This document shows positions 36,398 through 45,931 of a DNA stretch of 64,000 nucleotides, piece by piece. Numbering within the stretch: position 1 is the first letter of the stretch; each line of letters starts with the position of its first letter. The DNA lies in contig NC_014392.1 of the NCBI RefSeq assembly GCF_000145215.1, forward strand, positions 1,992,001-2,056,000, given 5' to 3'. This DNA is from Caldicellulosiruptor obsidiansis OB47 (lineage in GTDB: Bacteria > Bacillota > Thermoanaerobacteria > Caldicellulosiruptorales > Caldicellulosiruptoraceae). The translations under genes and the position numbers were made by a program. The notes under the pieces are model-generated. The model did not search any database. It worked only from the letters and a program-made list of their open reading frames with translations, and was not told where the DNA came from.

Positions 36398-36500
36398 GTT
36401 TTCACCTCCCTTGTAGACTTAAAGGCCCCCAACATCTATTTTGGGAGCAAGGGAAGAAAGAATTTTTATCTTCCCACAACATGCAGTATTTTATCATAAA
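36398..36500 (-). promoter_or_regulatory. rpsF leader with hairpin and possible promoter
   Basis: On the minus strand a candidate -10 TAAAAT (about 36490) precedes a leader. The leader contains an 8-bp hairpin, GCTCCCAA pairing with TTGGGGGC, about 25 bases before the ribosome site. Bacterial rpsF leaders often carry an S6:S18-binding hairpin for autoregulation. The exact consensus was not confirmed here. Confidence 0.35.
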
Positions 36501-36527
36501 ATTAGCTTCAAAGTAAATAATCAATTT

Positions 36528-37658
36528 TTATTTTGAAAAATAAGCTGCAACCTCTTTTAAAAGATTCCTAATTGGAAGATTTTGTGGACATTTTGCCTCA
36601 CATACCCCACATTCTATACAATTTTCAGCTCTCTCTTTTTCCTTCTTTAAATAGTCATTTCTCATCTCTTCGAACATGTTATACATGCTTGCATGATTGT
36701 AAATGCTAAAATTCCATGGAATATCAATGCCCTGTGGACATGGCATACAATACTTGCATTCAGTACAGTTGACTTTCCTCAGTTCATTGTACTTTTGGGC
36801 AACCTTTTCTACAAGCTCAAGTTCTTCAGCTGTAAGATGCCCTATATCATATTTGCTTGCATATTCGATATTTTGCTTTACCTGTTCCAATGTACTCATA
36901 CCACTTAACACTACCGAAACTTCTTTTTGGTTCCAAAGCCACGCCAAAGCCCACTCAACAGGTGTTCTTTTGGCAGTTGCCTCATCCCAAAGTTTTTTAA
37001 TCTCCTGAGGTGGCTCTTTTGCCAGTCTTCCACCCAAAAGCGGCTCCATGATGACAACTGCTAAACCTTTTGAGGCAGCATACTTTAAACCCTCTTCTCC
37101 TGCTTGATAGTTCCTGTTTAGAATATTATACTGTATCTGGCAAAATGTCCAGTTATAGCTATCCACTATTTCTTTGAATGTGTTCAAATCATCATGGAAC
37201 GAAAATCCTATATATTTTATTTTGCCTTCATTGAGAACTTTTTCAACCCATTTAAAAATGTTTATCTCTTTTAGCTTTTTCCAGTGGTCTTTATTGAGCG
37301 CATGTAAAAGATAAAAGTCAATATAGTTTGTATCAAGTCTTTTTAGTTGCTCGTCTAAAATCCTCTCAGCATCGTCAAAATTATTTACCTGCCAGACAGG
37401 AAGTTTTGTTGCAATCTTAACCTTTTCTCTATATCCCCCTTTCAAAGCTTTACCAACTAAAACCTCGCTGTTACCGCCATGGTACACATACGCTGTGTCA
37501 ATGTAATTGATTCCATTGTCAATTGCAAAATGAAGCATTTCAATTGCCTTTTCTTCGTCAATCTTCGAATAGTCACCATCCAAGATTGGTAACCTCATTG
37601 CACCAAATCCAAGAGCAGATACCATAAAGTCTGTTTTCCCAAAGGGTCTGTATTTCAT
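36528..37658 (-). CDS. Aldo-keto reductase with C-terminal ferredoxin-type Fe-S domain
   Basis: A 376-residue protein. Residues 1-280 are an aldo-keto reductase barrel (YRPFGKTDFMVSALGFGAMR, with Asp/Tyr in NYIDTAYVYHGGNSE and the Lys in KVKIATKLP). The tail has two cysteine groups, CTECKYCMPCPQGIDIP and NCIECGVCEAKCPQNLP, which would hold [4Fe-4S] clusters. This fused form is frequent in anaerobes and may couple ferredoxin to carbonyl reduction. The substrate is unknown. It stands alone between rpsF and leuB. Confidence 0.9.
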   Translation of the reverse strand: MKYRPFGKTDFMVSALGFGAMRLPILDGDYSKIDEEKAIEMLHFAIDNGINYIDTAYVYHGGNSEVLVGKALKGGYREKVKIATKLPVWQVNNFDDAERILDEQLKRLDTNYIDFYLLHALNKDHWKKLKEINIFKWVEKVLNEGKIKYIGFSFHDDLNTFKEIVDSYNWTFCQIQYNILNRNYQAGEEGLKYAASKGLAVVIMEPLLGGRLAKEPPQEIKKLWDEATAKRTPVEWALAWLWNQKEVSVVLSGMSTLEQVKQNIEYASKYDIGHLTAEELELVEKVAQKYNELRKVNCTECKYCMPCPQGIDIPWNFSIYNHASMYNMFEEMRNDYLKKEKERAENCIECGVCEAKCPQNLPIRNLLKEVAAYFSK

Positions 37659-37741
37659 TTCAAAAACCCCTCCAGTGTATGGTTTATTTAAAAATGTGTT
37701 ATGTTTATATTTTACCTTACTTTAAAAAGATTATAAACACA

Positions 37742-37772
37742 AAAAAGCTGCAGAAAATTCTCTGCAGCTTTT
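37742..37772 (-). terminator. Intrinsic terminator after leuB
   Basis: Stem AAAAGCTGCAGA / TCTGCAGCTTTT with a short loop. It begins within the leuB stop codon and continues into A/T tracts on both sides. Confidence 0.8.
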
Positions 37773-38838
37773 AGATATTTTCACAAATAATTTTTCCCAT
37801 CTGCTTTGTTCCAACAAGTTTGCAATTTTCTGTATAGATATCTCTTGTTCTATATCCCTCTTTGAGAGCAATCTTGACAGCATTTTCTATAGCCTTTGCA
37901 GCATCTTCCATATCAAAGCTGTAGCGAAGCATCATTGCAGCAGACAAAATTGTTGCAACAGGATTTGCCAAATCCTGTCCTGCAATGTCAGGTGCTGTGC
38001 CGTGAATTGGCTCGTAAAGTCCTATACTTCCTTCACCAAGTGAAGCTGAGGCAAGCATACCAATCGACCCTACTATCATTGATGCCTCATCAGACAAAAT
38101 GTCACCGAACATGTTGGAAGTAAGTATAACATCAAACTGTGATGGGTCTTTTACAAGCTGCATTGACGCATTGTCAACATACATGTGGTTTAGCTCAACA
38201 TCTGGATAATCTTTTGCAATCCTGCTTACAACCTCACGCCACAGCCTTGAAGATTCTAAGATATTTGCTTTGTCAACCGAAGTTACCTTTTTTCTCCTCT
38301 TTTTTGCAGCCTCAAATGCAACTTTTGCTATCCTTTCTATTTCACTTACTGAATAAATCTCTGTATCATACGCAACCTCTTCACCATTTCTTATTTCTCT
38401 TCCCTTTGGACCAAAATACATACCACCAATAAGTTCTCTTACAACCAAGATATCAATGCCTTTAGATACAATTTCTCTTCTAAGAGGAGATGAATCTTTT
38501 AATTCATCGTATAGCACAGCAGGTCGAAGGTTTGCATAAACTTTTAGTCCACCTCTTAACTTCAAAAGAGCCTGTTCGGGTCTTAAATTACCTGGGAGAT
38601 TATCCCATTTTGGTCCTCCCACAGCACCCAAAAGTGTTGCTTCACATTTTTTAACCAGTTCCAAATCTTCATCTCTAATTGGTACACCATATTTGTCAAT
38701 TGCGCATCCGCCAGCGTCAATGAAGATATAATCAAATTTTATTCCAAATTTTGAAGATACTTTATCAAGAACAAGAAGTGCTTGCTCAATCACCTCAGGA
38801 CCTATTCCATCACCAGGAATTACAGCTATCCTATGCAT
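37771..38838 (-). CDS. leuB: 3-isopropylmalate dehydrogenase
   Basis: A 355-residue enzyme of leucine synthesis that oxidatively decarboxylates 3-isopropylmalate with NAD. Seen: [32 protein letters not shown], the substrate-binding [27 protein letters not shown], and the metal-binding Asp region [14 protein letters not shown]. Length is normal. Its start overlaps leuD by eight bases, showing translational coupling in leuCDB. Confidence 0.97.
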   Translation of the reverse strand: MHRIAVIPGDGIGPEVIEQALLVLDKVSSKFGIKFDYIFIDAGGCAIDKYGVPIRDEDLELVKKCEATLLGAVGGPKWDNLPGNLRPEQALLKLRGGLKVYANLRPAVLYDELKDSSPLRREIVSKGIDILVVRELIGGMYFGPKGREIRNGEEVAYDTEIYSVSEIERIAKVAFEAAKKRRKKVTSVDKANILESSRLWREVVSRIAKDYPDVELNHMYVDNASMQLVKDPSQFDVILTSNMFGDILSDEASMIVGSIGMLASASLGEGSIGLYEPIHGTAPDIAGQDLANPVATILSAAMMLRYSFDMEDAAKAIENAVKIALKEGYRTRDIYTENCKLVGTKQMGKIICENI

Positions 38839-39334
38839 TTTTTTTCAACTCTCCTTTTACAAACTCTATTAGTCCGCCTGCCTTCATTATATTTTGCATA
38901 AACTCTGGAAACGGTTTTGCCTTGAACTCTTTATTTTTTGTAATATTTTTTATAACTCCATTTACAAGGTCAATTTCAACCTCATCGCCAGCTTCTATTC
39001 CATTCACAGCTTCTTCGCATTCAACAATAGGAAGACCAATGTTTATAGCATTTCTGTAAAATATTCTCGCAAACGACTTAGCAATCACACACGAAACTCC
39101 GCATGCCTTTATAGCAATTGGTGCATGCTCTCTTGACGAACCGCAACCAAAGTTCTTCCCTGCAACCAAAATGTCACCTTTTTGAACCTTGTTCACAAAC
39201 TCTTTGTCTAAATCCTCCAAACAATGTTTTGCAAGTTCAGCCGGGTCAGATGTATTAAGATATCTTGCAGGGATTATAACATCTGTATCAATATTATCAT
39301 AATACTTGTGAGCTTTTCCTTTGAAAATCATCAC
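38831..39334 (-). CDS. leuD: 3-isopropylmalate dehydratase small subunit
   Basis: A 167-residue swivel subunit with [18 protein letters not shown] and the substrate-recognition loop [12 protein letters not shown]. It partners LeuC to isomerise 2- to 3-isopropylmalate. It overlaps leuC by four bases (ATGA) and leuB by eight. The short form is typical of clostridia and archaea. Confidence 0.97.
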   Translation of the reverse strand: MMIFKGKAHKYYDNIDTDVIIPARYLNTSDPAELAKHCLEDLDKEFVNKVQKGDILVAGKNFGCGSSREHAPIAIKACGVSCVIAKSFARIFYRNAINIGLPIVECEEAVNGIEAGDEVEIDLVNGVIKNITKNKEFKAKPFPEFMQNIMKAGGLIEFVKGELKKNA

Positions 39335-40620
39335 TCTTCATCTCCCTTCATACCAAGCTCTTCTGGTGACCCGATATAGCCTAAAACTGCTGATGCTGCA
39401 GCAATTGCAGGTGATGACAGATAAACTTCACTATTTGGATGACCCATTCTGCCAACAAAGTTTCTATTTGTTGTAGCAAGAGCTTTCTCACCATCTGCCA
39501 AAATTCCCATATGTCCTCCAAGACATGGACCGCATGTTGGTGTCGATACAACACATCCAGCGTCGATGAATATTTCAATGAGCCCCTCTTTTAATGCTTG
39601 CTTGTATATATTCTGTGTTGCAGGGAATATAATACATCTGAGACCTTTTTTAACCTTTCTACCTTTTAGTATCTTTGCTGCAATCCTCAAATCTTCAATT
39701 CTACCATTTGTGCAAGAGCCAATTACCACCTGGTCAATATAAATCCTTTCTGTTATCTCATCAATTGTCTTTGTGTTTTCTGGAAGGTGCGGGAAGGCTA
39801 CTGTAGGTCTTACTTTTGAAATATCTATCTCAAATACCTGTGAATACTCTGCATCCTCGTCTGCCTTAAAGATTTTATAAGGCTTTGTTGAATGTTGTTT
39901 TACATATTCAATTGTCTTCTCATCAACCTCAAATATACCATTCTTTGCGCCTGCTTCAATTGCCATATTAGCAATGGTAAACCTGTCATCCATCGAAAGT
40001 GATTTCAATCCCTCTCCTGTGTATTCCATAGATTTGTAAAGTGCTCCATCAACACCTATCATACCAATAATGTGAAGTATGATATCCTTTCCAGATGTCC
40101 AGCCAGTTTTCTTGCCGTAGAGAACAAATTTTATAGCTTCTGGTACTTTAAACCAGCACTTACCTGTTGCCATTGCACATGCCATGTCAGTTGAACCTAT
40201 TCCTGTTGAGAAGCTGCCAAGAGCACCATATGTGCAAGTATGAGAGTCTGCACCAATTACCAAATCACCCGGCACAACAAGACCTTTTTCAGGTAAAAGC
40301 GCATGTTCAATGCCCATCTCACCAACTTCAAAGTAGTTTGTAATATCATACTTTTTAGCAAACTCGCGAACCATCTTGCATTGTTGAGCAGACTTTATGT
40401 CTTTGTTTGGAGTAAAATGGTCGGGCACAATTGCAATCTTATCTTTATCAAAAACCTTATCAACTCCTATTTTTTCAAACTCTTTTATTGCAACAGGTGT
40501 TGTAACGTCATTCCCCAAAACAAGGTCAACATTTGCAAAAATCAAATCTCCTGGCTCAACATATTCTTTTCCTGCATGGTAAGCTAAAATCTTTTGTGAC
40601 ATTGTCATAGGTTTTGCCAT
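39331..40620 (-). CDS. leuC: 3-isopropylmalate dehydratase large subunit
   Basis: A 429-residue aconitase-family enzyme. The [4Fe-4S] ligands lie in [13 protein letters not shown] and [13 protein letters not shown], and the active-site HTCTYGALG segment is present. ATG 40620 is used because GAGGTGAAAAG precedes it and family members begin MxxTxxQKIL. First gene of leuCDB, behind a good promoter with a palindromic spacer. Confidence 0.97.
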   Translation of the reverse strand: MAKPMTMSQKILAYHAGKEYVEPGDLIFANVDLVLGNDVTTPVAIKEFEKIGVDKVFDKDKIAIVPDHFTPNKDIKSAQQCKMVREFAKKYDITNYFEVGEMGIEHALLPEKGLVVPGDLVIGADSHTCTYGALGSFSTGIGSTDMACAMATGKCWFKVPEAIKFVLYGKKTGWTSGKDIILHIIGMIGVDGALYKSMEYTGEGLKSLSMDDRFTIANMAIEAGAKNGIFEVDEKTIEYVKQHSTKPYKIFKADEDAEYSQVFEIDISKVRPTVAFPHLPENTKTIDEITERIYIDQVVIGSCTNGRIEDLRIAAKILKGRKVKKGLRCIIFPATQNIYKQALKEGLIEIFIDAGCVVSTPTCGPCLGGHMGILADGEKALATTNRNFVGRMGHPNSEVYLSSPAIAAASAVLGYIGSPEELGMKGDEE

Positions 40621-40654
40621 TTTACTTTTCACCTCATCAATATTTTTGAAAATA

Positions 40655-40683
40655 ATTTTAGTATACCTGTATACACTTTTCAA
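40655..40683 (-). promoter_or_regulatory. leuCDB promoter with a palindromic operator in its spacer
   Basis: On the minus strand TTGAAA (40683-40678), a 17-base spacer and TAAAAT (40660-40655). The spacer contains GTATACAGGTATAC (40661-40674), two GTATAC half sites around AG. A protein bound there would block RNA polymerase. Confidence 0.75.
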
Positions 40684-40735
40684 TTAACTCTTTTTCTAAC
40701 TGAAAAAATTTTTATAATGTTTTTTGCAAAAGAAA

Positions 40736-40764
40736 AAGGGCTAAAATTAACATTTAAAGCCCTT
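40736..40764 (-). terminator. Intrinsic terminator after cheW
   Basis: AAGGGCT (40736-40742) pairs with AGCCCTT (40758-40764), flanked by A- and T-rich tracts. It separates prfB-cheW from the leu promoter. Confidence 0.7.
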
Positions 40765-40776
40765 AAAAAATTGAAG

Positions 40777-41232
40777 CTATTGATTATTCTCTGCAAGCAT
40801 GTCAGATATTTCATTTTCTTCTTCTACTGTGAGCACGTTTTTAAGGTCAAGAATAATAATCATATCATCGCCCACCCGAGCAACTGAATCAATAAACTTT
40901 CTCTTGATTCCTCTGATATTCTCATTTGCCTTTTCAATCTTGTCATTTTCAATCTTGAGTATCTCAGATACATCATCCACCAAAAAACCAACAGGAAATT
41001 TAGAAAGCTCAACAATCATGATTTTTTGAGTTTCCGACTTTGACTCAATCTCAAGCCGTTTTGCAAGGTTGTAAACAGGGACAGACGTTCCTCTTACATC
41101 AATTATTCCTTCAACATACTGGGGCATAGCTGGTACTTTTACAATCTTGCTTGGCTTTATAATCTCAACAATCTCAAGTATGTCAACCCCAAAGCTGAAT
41201 TCGCCCACATTGAAAATGACATACTGTTTCAT
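40777..41232 (-). CDS. cheW: CheW-like chemotaxis coupling protein
   Basis: A 151-residue CheW fold: QYVIFNVGEFSFGVDILEI, VPAMPQYVEGIIDVRGTSVPVYNL, and VGFLVDDVSEILKI. CheW links receptors to the CheA kinase. No other chemotaxis gene is near. Its ATG overlaps the prfB stop (ATGA), so it is translated with release factor 2. This is an odd pairing that may reflect only operon history. Confidence 0.92.
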   Translation of the reverse strand: MKQYVIFNVGEFSFGVDILEIVEIIKPSKIVKVPAMPQYVEGIIDVRGTSVPVYNLAKRLEIESKSETQKIMIVELSKFPVGFLVDDVSEILKIENDKIEKANENIRGIKRKFIDSVARVGDDMIIILDLKNVLTVEEENEISDMLAENNQ

Positions 41233-42348
41233 GCAACTTCCTCCTCATTTCTAAACTTTTTCAAATACGCATTTATGAAGACATCTATCTCACCGTCCAT
41301 TACTGCCTCAACATTTCCTACTTCTGCTTCTGTCCTGTGGTCTTTTACCAGTGTATACGGGCAAAATACATAAGACCGTATCTGGTTCCCCCATCCAATA
41401 TCTGTCTGCTCACCCTTGAGTTTTTGAATCTTCTCTCTTCTTTCCTTTTCTTTGAGCTCTAACAGTTTTGCTTTTAAGATCTTAAGTGCAATTTCTCTGT
41501 TCTTGTGCTGGGACCTTTCATTCTGGCATGTAACAACAATACCAGTTGGAATATGCTTTATTCTAACAGCCGACTCTGTCTTGTTAACATGCTGGCCACC
41601 TGCCCCAGATGCTCTGAAGGTGTCTATCTCAAGGTCCTCTTCCTTTATCTCAATGTCTGTGTCATCTTCAACCTCGGGCAGAACTTCAACCGCTGCAAAT
41701 GAAGTATGTCTTCTTCCTGCTGCATCAAATGGAGAAATCCTCACAAGTCTGTGAACACCTTTTTCTGCTTTCAGATACCCATAAGCATTTTCACCAACTA
41801 TACGAATTGTAACATTCTTTATACCTGCCTCTTCGCCGGGCAAAATGTCCAGAGTTTCAACCTTGTACCCCTTTTTTGCTGCCCAGCGCGTATACATTCT
41901 TAAAAGCATCTCTGCCCAGTCCTGAGCTTCTGTTCCACCTGCACCAGCATGAATTGAAAGTATTGCATTGTTTTTGTCATAAGGACCGTTCAAAAGGACC
42001 TCTATCTTGAAATCCTCTATTTTCTTCTCAAGGTCCAAAAGCTCTTTTTCAAGCTCTTCTGCCATTTCATGATTTCCTTCTTCTATGCTCAGCTCTGTCA
42101 GAACTTTCAAATCTTCCCACTGTGAACATAACTTTTGGAATCTTTCTATCTTGTCCTTTAGCCTCTTTATTTTCTGCAAAACTTTTTGAGAGTTCTCTAA
42201 ATCCTGCCAGAAATCAGGATTTGAAGTCTCACTCTCCAACCATTTTAGTTCACTTTGCAGCCTGTCGATGTCAAAGAGAAACCCTCATTTCCTTGAGGTC
42301 TTCTTCTGCTTTTTCAAGTCTTTGCAAAATCTCTTCAAGCATCAGCAT
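41229..42348 (-). CDS. prfB: Peptide chain release factor 2, with programmed +1 frameshift
   Basis: Codons 1-25 (start ATG 42348 or 42342) end at CTT TGA (stop at 42273-42271), and the next base is C. Slipping forward one base at CTT-T gives GAC and continues for 347 residues to 41229. An AGGG tract lies a few bases upstream of the slip site, as in other bacteria. RF2 hallmarks are the GGQ loop in ASGAGGQHVNKTESAVR and the stop-reading region RVSPFDAAGRRHTSFA-like sequence. The frameshift lets RF2 levels control their own synthesis. It reads UGA and UAA. Overlaps cheW. Confidence 0.96.
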
Positions 42349-42390
42349 CTTCTAAAACCACCCTTTCCAAAAAATGATAAGGTTAAAAAA

Positions 42391-44937
42391 TCAAACTGCA
42401 CCGCAACATTTTTTGTATTTTTTGCCGCTGCCACAAGGACACGGGTCGTTTCTTCCAACTTTTTGTGTTTTTACAACAGGTTTTCTCACAGGTGTATCTG
42501 ATGGAGCATTTTCATACATCTCTTTTGCTACTCTTTCTCTCTGTGGCATGTTCTCAACATTTGCATGAAGTATAATCTTTATTGTATCTTCTTGTATTCT
42601 CTTTATCATTTCATCAAACATCTCAAACGCTTCGAACCTGAACTCAACTACTGGGTCTTTTTGACCAATCGCGCGAAGAGATATGCCTTCTCTCAGCTGT
42701 TCTACTGCATCTATGTGTTCCATCCAGTGCATGTCAACAACTCGCAAAAGCACAACCCTTTCAAGCTCGCGCATAAGCTCGCCAACTTCTTGTTCTTTCT
42801 TCTCATATTTTTCTTTTGCAATTGAGATGAGCTTTTCTTTTAGCTCCTGTTTTGTCATATTTTTTGCATCCTGCTCAGAAAGTTCACTATCCAAGAATAT
42901 AAACTTCAAATCCTGCAAAAGACCTTTTATATCCCAGTCTTCAGGATGAGGACTTTCACCTGTGTACACCTTTATCTTGTAGTCAACAAGCTCATCTATC
43001 ATGCCAAGGATAGAATCTCTCAAGTTTTCGCCTTCTAAAACCTTGCGCCTTTGTGAGTAAATTATTTCTCTTTGCTTGTTCAAAACATCGTCAAACTGCA
43101 AAAGGTGTTTGCGTATTTCAAAGTTTCGCGCTTCAACCCTCTTTTGTGCCTTTTCAATGGCATCAGACAAGAGCTTGTGTTCAATTGGCTGGTCATCAGG
43201 AAGTCCCAGCGACTCAACAAGATTTTTGATCCTCTCAGACCCAAAAAGCCTCATTAAATCGTCCTCAAGCGACACATAAAATCTTGATTCACCCGGGTCA
43301 CCCTGACGACCGGCTCTTCCTCGAAGCTGGTTGTCTATTCGCCTGCTCTCATGCCTCTCTGTACCAATTACTTTCAGTCCGCCAAGCTCAGCAACACCCT
43401 CGCCTAAAACAATGTCTGTTCCACGGCCAGCCATGTTAGTTGCTATTGTAACAGCACCTTTTTGACCAGCCTTTGCAATTATCATAGCCTCTTTTTCGTG
43501 GTGTTTTGCGTTTAAAACCTCATGTTTTATGCCATGTTTTTTGAGCATCTCGCTCAGCATCTCAGACTTCTCAATTGACACTGTGCCAACCAAAACAGGC
43601 TGCCCTTTTTTGTGAGTTTCAACAATTTCCTGAACAATTGCATCAAACTTGGCTTTTTCTGTCTTGTAAACCTTATCCGGGTGATCAATTCTAATCATTG
43701 GCTTGTGTGTAGGAATTTCTATGACATCAAGCTTGTAGATCTCTCTGAACTCCTGCTCTTCAGTTTTTGCAGTACCTGTCATACCAGCAAGTTTTTTGTA
43801 CAATCTGAAATAGTTCTGAAAAGTTATTGTTGCCAGAGTTTTGCTTTCTCTCTCAATTCTTACGCCCTCTTTTGCCTCTATTGCCTGATGAAGTCCTTCT
43901 GAAAACCTTCGCCCGTACATAAGTCTCCCAGTAAACTCATCAACAATTATTACCTGCCCATCTTTTACAACATAGTCTCTATCTCTTTTCATAAGAGCGT
44001 GAGCTTTAAGTGCCTGAATAATGTGATGATGAAGTGTTGCGTTTTCCGGGTCTGCTAAGTTACCTACACCAAAATATTTCTCAGCTTTCTTGATACCCTC
44101 TTCTGTGAGCGAAACTGTGTGTCTTTTCTCGTTTACTATATAGTCATAGCCAGTTGTATCTGGCATCTGCTTGTCATCATCACTGTTATAATAAAGAGGT
44201 TTTAGTCTTCTTACAAAATTGTCTGCTCTTTTGTAAAGGTCTGTTGATTTCTCAGCAGGACCTGAGATAATAAGAGGCGTTCTTGCCTCATCAATCAAGA
44301 TTGAGTCAACCTCATCTATTATTGCATAGTTCAGCTCTCTTTGTACAAGCTCTTCTTTGTAAATTGCCATGTTATCGCGCAAGTAGTCAAAACCAAACTC
44401 ATTGTTTGTCCCATAGGTAATATCACAGTGATAAGCCTTTTTCCTCTCTTCATGTGTCAATCCATGTACTATAACACCAACAGAAAGTCCCAGAAAATTG
44501 TAAATAGGTCCCATCCACTCAGCATCTCTTCTGGCAAGATAATCGTTGACCGTTACTATATGAACACCCTTGCCCTCCAAAGCGTTCAAGTACGCAGGCA
44601 GAGTTGCCACAAGGGTCTTACCTTCACCAGTTTTCATCTCTGCAATCCTACCTTGATGCAAAACCACACCACCAATTAACTGAACTCTGAAATGACGCAT
44701 TTTCAAAGTTCTCCATGCAGCTTCTCGAACAGCAGCAAATGCTTCTGGCAGGATATCGTCTAATGTTTCTCCATTTTGTAACCTCTGTTTAAATATATCT
44801 GTCTTTTGTCTCAGTTCTGCATCTGTTAATTTTTCATATTCAGGTGCAAGTGATTCTATCTTGTCAATTATCGGCAAGATCTTCTTAATTTCTCTTTCAC
44901 TGTAACTACCTATAAGTTTTTCGATTATCTTTAACAT
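42391..44937 (-). CDS. secA: Preprotein translocase ATPase SecA
   Basis: An 848-residue motor of the Sec system. Walker A is [21 protein letters not shown], the DEAD-type box is [21 protein letters not shown], and the second RecA domain has [16 protein letters not shown] and [13 protein letters not shown]. The C-terminal zinc motif [13 protein letters not shown] is intact. It sits between hpf and prfB, with its own promoter. The secG partner is about 6.6 kb away. Confidence 0.98.
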   Translation of the reverse strand: MLKIIEKLIGSYSEREIKKILPIIDKIESLAPEYEKLTDAELRQKTDIFKQRLQNGETLDDILPEAFAAVREAAWRTLKMRHFRVQLIGGVVLHQGRIAEMKTGEGKTLVATLPAYLNALEGKGVHIVTVNDYLARRDAEWMGPIYNFLGLSVGVIVHGLTHEERKKAYHCDITYGTNNEFGFDYLRDNMAIYKEELVQRELNYAIIDEVDSILIDEARTPLIISGPAEKSTDLYKRADNFVRRLKPLYYNSDDDKQMPDTTGYDYIVNEKRHTVSLTEEGIKKAEKYFGVGNLADPENATLHHHIIQALKAHALMKRDRDYVVKDGQVIIVDEFTGRLMYGRRFSEGLHQAIEAKEGVRIERESKTLATITFQNYFRLYKKLAGMTGTAKTEEQEFREIYKLDVIEIPTHKPMIRIDHPDKVYKTEKAKFDAIVQEIVETHKKGQPVLVGTVSIEKSEMLSEMLKKHGIKHEVLNAKHHEKEAMIIAKAGQKGAVTIATNMAGRGTDIVLGEGVAELGGLKVIGTERHESRRIDNQLRGRAGRQGDPGESRFYVSLEDDLMRLFGSERIKNLVESLGLPDDQPIEHKLLSDAIEKAQKRVEARNFEIRKHLLQFDDVLNKQREIIYSQRRKVLEGENLRDSILGMIDELVDYKIKVYTGESPHPEDWDIKGLLQDLKFIFLDSELSEQDAKNMTKQELKEKLISIAKEKYEKKEQEVGELMRELERVVLLRVVDMHWMEHIDAVEQLREGISLRAIGQKDPVVEFRFEAFEMFDEMIKRIQEDTIKIILHANVENMPQRERVAKEMYENAPSDTPVRKPVVKTQKVGRNDPCPCGSGKKYKKCCGAV

Positions 44938-44986
44938 TGTTCCACCCTCGATTTTTTTGATAATTTTTTAGACATTTCAAATAAAT

Positions 44987-45015
44987 ATTTTATCATTTCT
45001 CAAGACTATATTCAA
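44987..45015 (-). promoter_or_regulatory. SigA-type promoter of secA
   Basis: On the minus strand TTGAAT (45015-45010), a 17-base spacer and TAAAAT (44992-44987), just after the hpf terminator and 50 bases before secA. Confidence 0.7.
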
Positions 45016-45023
45016 ACAAAAAT

Positions 45024-45055
45024 CCGCTCAAGGCATTTTTATAAACCTTGAGCGG
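45024..45055 (-). terminator. Intrinsic terminator after hpf
   Basis: CCGCTCAAGG (45024-45033) pairs exactly with CCTTGAGCGG (45046-45055), followed on the minus strand by ATTTTTGTTT. Confidence 0.85.
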
Positions 45056-45094
45056 GGGCAGTGATTCTCTTGTTCTTCTTTTGTGAAAAACTTT

Positions 45095-45643
45095 TTAATA
45101 TTCAGGTTCAATTATACCATACGCACCGTCTTTTCTTTTATAAACCACATTCACCTTATCTGTGTCTTGATTCAAAAATACAAAGAAGTTATGACCAAGT
45201 AAATTCATTTGCAATATAGCCTCTTCAACACTCATGGGTTTTATTGGAAACTTCTTTGTCTTGGCAATAACAAACTCTCCATTTTCTTCTGACTCTTCCT
45301 TTTCAGGCTCTTCAGGAGCATATGTCATGTATCGCAAAGACTCTACATCTTTTTCCTTTTTTGCTATCTTTGTTTTGAACTTTCTAATTTGCCTTTCCAA
45401 GGTGTCAACAACCAAATCTATTGCGCTGTACATATCGTTGCTTCTCTCTTCAGCTCTCAATATCATTCCATGAAATGGTATTGTCACTTCAATGATATGC
45501 GAAATTTTTTCCACACTCAAAGTTACATGAACATCTGTATCAAGTTTTATATACCTCTCAAGCTTTGAAAGTTTTTTTTCTATCCTATCTTTTAGTGCAT
45601 CTGTTACTTCAATGTTTTTACCACTGATGATAAAGTTCATCAT
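45095..45643 (-). CDS. hpf: Ribosome hibernation promoting factor, long form
   Basis: A 182-residue protein. The N-domain (MNFIISGKNIEVTDALKDRIEKK through VDTLERQIRKFKTKI) binds the 30S subunit. A linker and the C-domain (IVKTKKFPIKPMSVEEAILQ-like, LLGHNFFVFLNQDTDKVNVVYKRKDG) drive 100S dimer formation. ATG 45643 lies eight bases after AAGGA. It is expressed alone ahead of a terminator, with a TATAAT-like box about 45 bases upstream. It silences ribosomes in slow growth. Confidence 0.95.
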   Translation of the reverse strand: MMNFIISGKNIEVTDALKDRIEKKLSKLERYIKLDTDVHVTLSVEKISHIIEVTIPFHGMILRAEERSNDMYSAIDLVVDTLERQIRKFKTKIAKKEKDVESLRYMTYAPEEPEKEESEENGEFVIAKTKKFPIKPMSVEEAILQMNLLGHNFFVFLNQDTDKVNVVYKRKDGAYGIIEPEY

Positions 45644-45724
45644 ATCAATCATCCTTTCTATGTAGAAGGTTTTGTTTTGATATTATATATATACCACCAA
45701 ATTCGACTTATTTACACAAAAATT

Positions 45725-45815
45725 TTTTCCACAGAATTATTCACAATTCACAACAGACAAATATTCATTCTGTTAAAAATTGAGCTGTGGATAATGTGGA
45801 TAACTTTGTGGATAT
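45725..45815. promoter_or_regulatory. Cluster of DnaA-box sequences
   Basis: Matches to TTATNCACA: TTATTCACA (45737-45745) and near match TTTTCCACA (45725-45733) in one orientation; TGTGGATAA (45786-45794), TGTGGATAA (45795-45803) and near match TGTGGATAT (45807-45815) in the other. Two perfect boxes abut head to tail. An AT-rich stretch separates the groups. The gap (45653-45931) has no gene. It resembles an origin-like or DnaA-titration site. Confidence 0.6.
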
Positions 45816-45881
45816 CTCATTTGTCAAGCCACTGTGGTTGTTGAAAATTTAATCACTATCCCATCAAACTTTATAAAAAAA

Positions 45882-45912
45882 GGCACACACATCTTCTATA
45901 AATGTATGTGCC
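45882..45912 (-). terminator. Intrinsic terminator after the DUF362 gene
   Basis: GGCACACACAT (45882-45892) pairs with ATGTATGTGCC (45902-45912) with one mismatch, followed on the minus strand by seven T residues. Confidence 0.8.
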
Positions 45913-45931
45913 CTGAGGAATAAATATTTTC

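Noticed and set aside
36398-36500. A confirmed S6:S18 leader RNA
   Set aside because: A hairpin is present but its loop and bulge were not matched to the consensus, so only a weak feature is given.
45653-45931. A second chromosomal origin at the DnaA-box cluster
   Set aside because: No dnaA, dnaN or rpmH nearby and no skew data; only a box cluster can be claimed.
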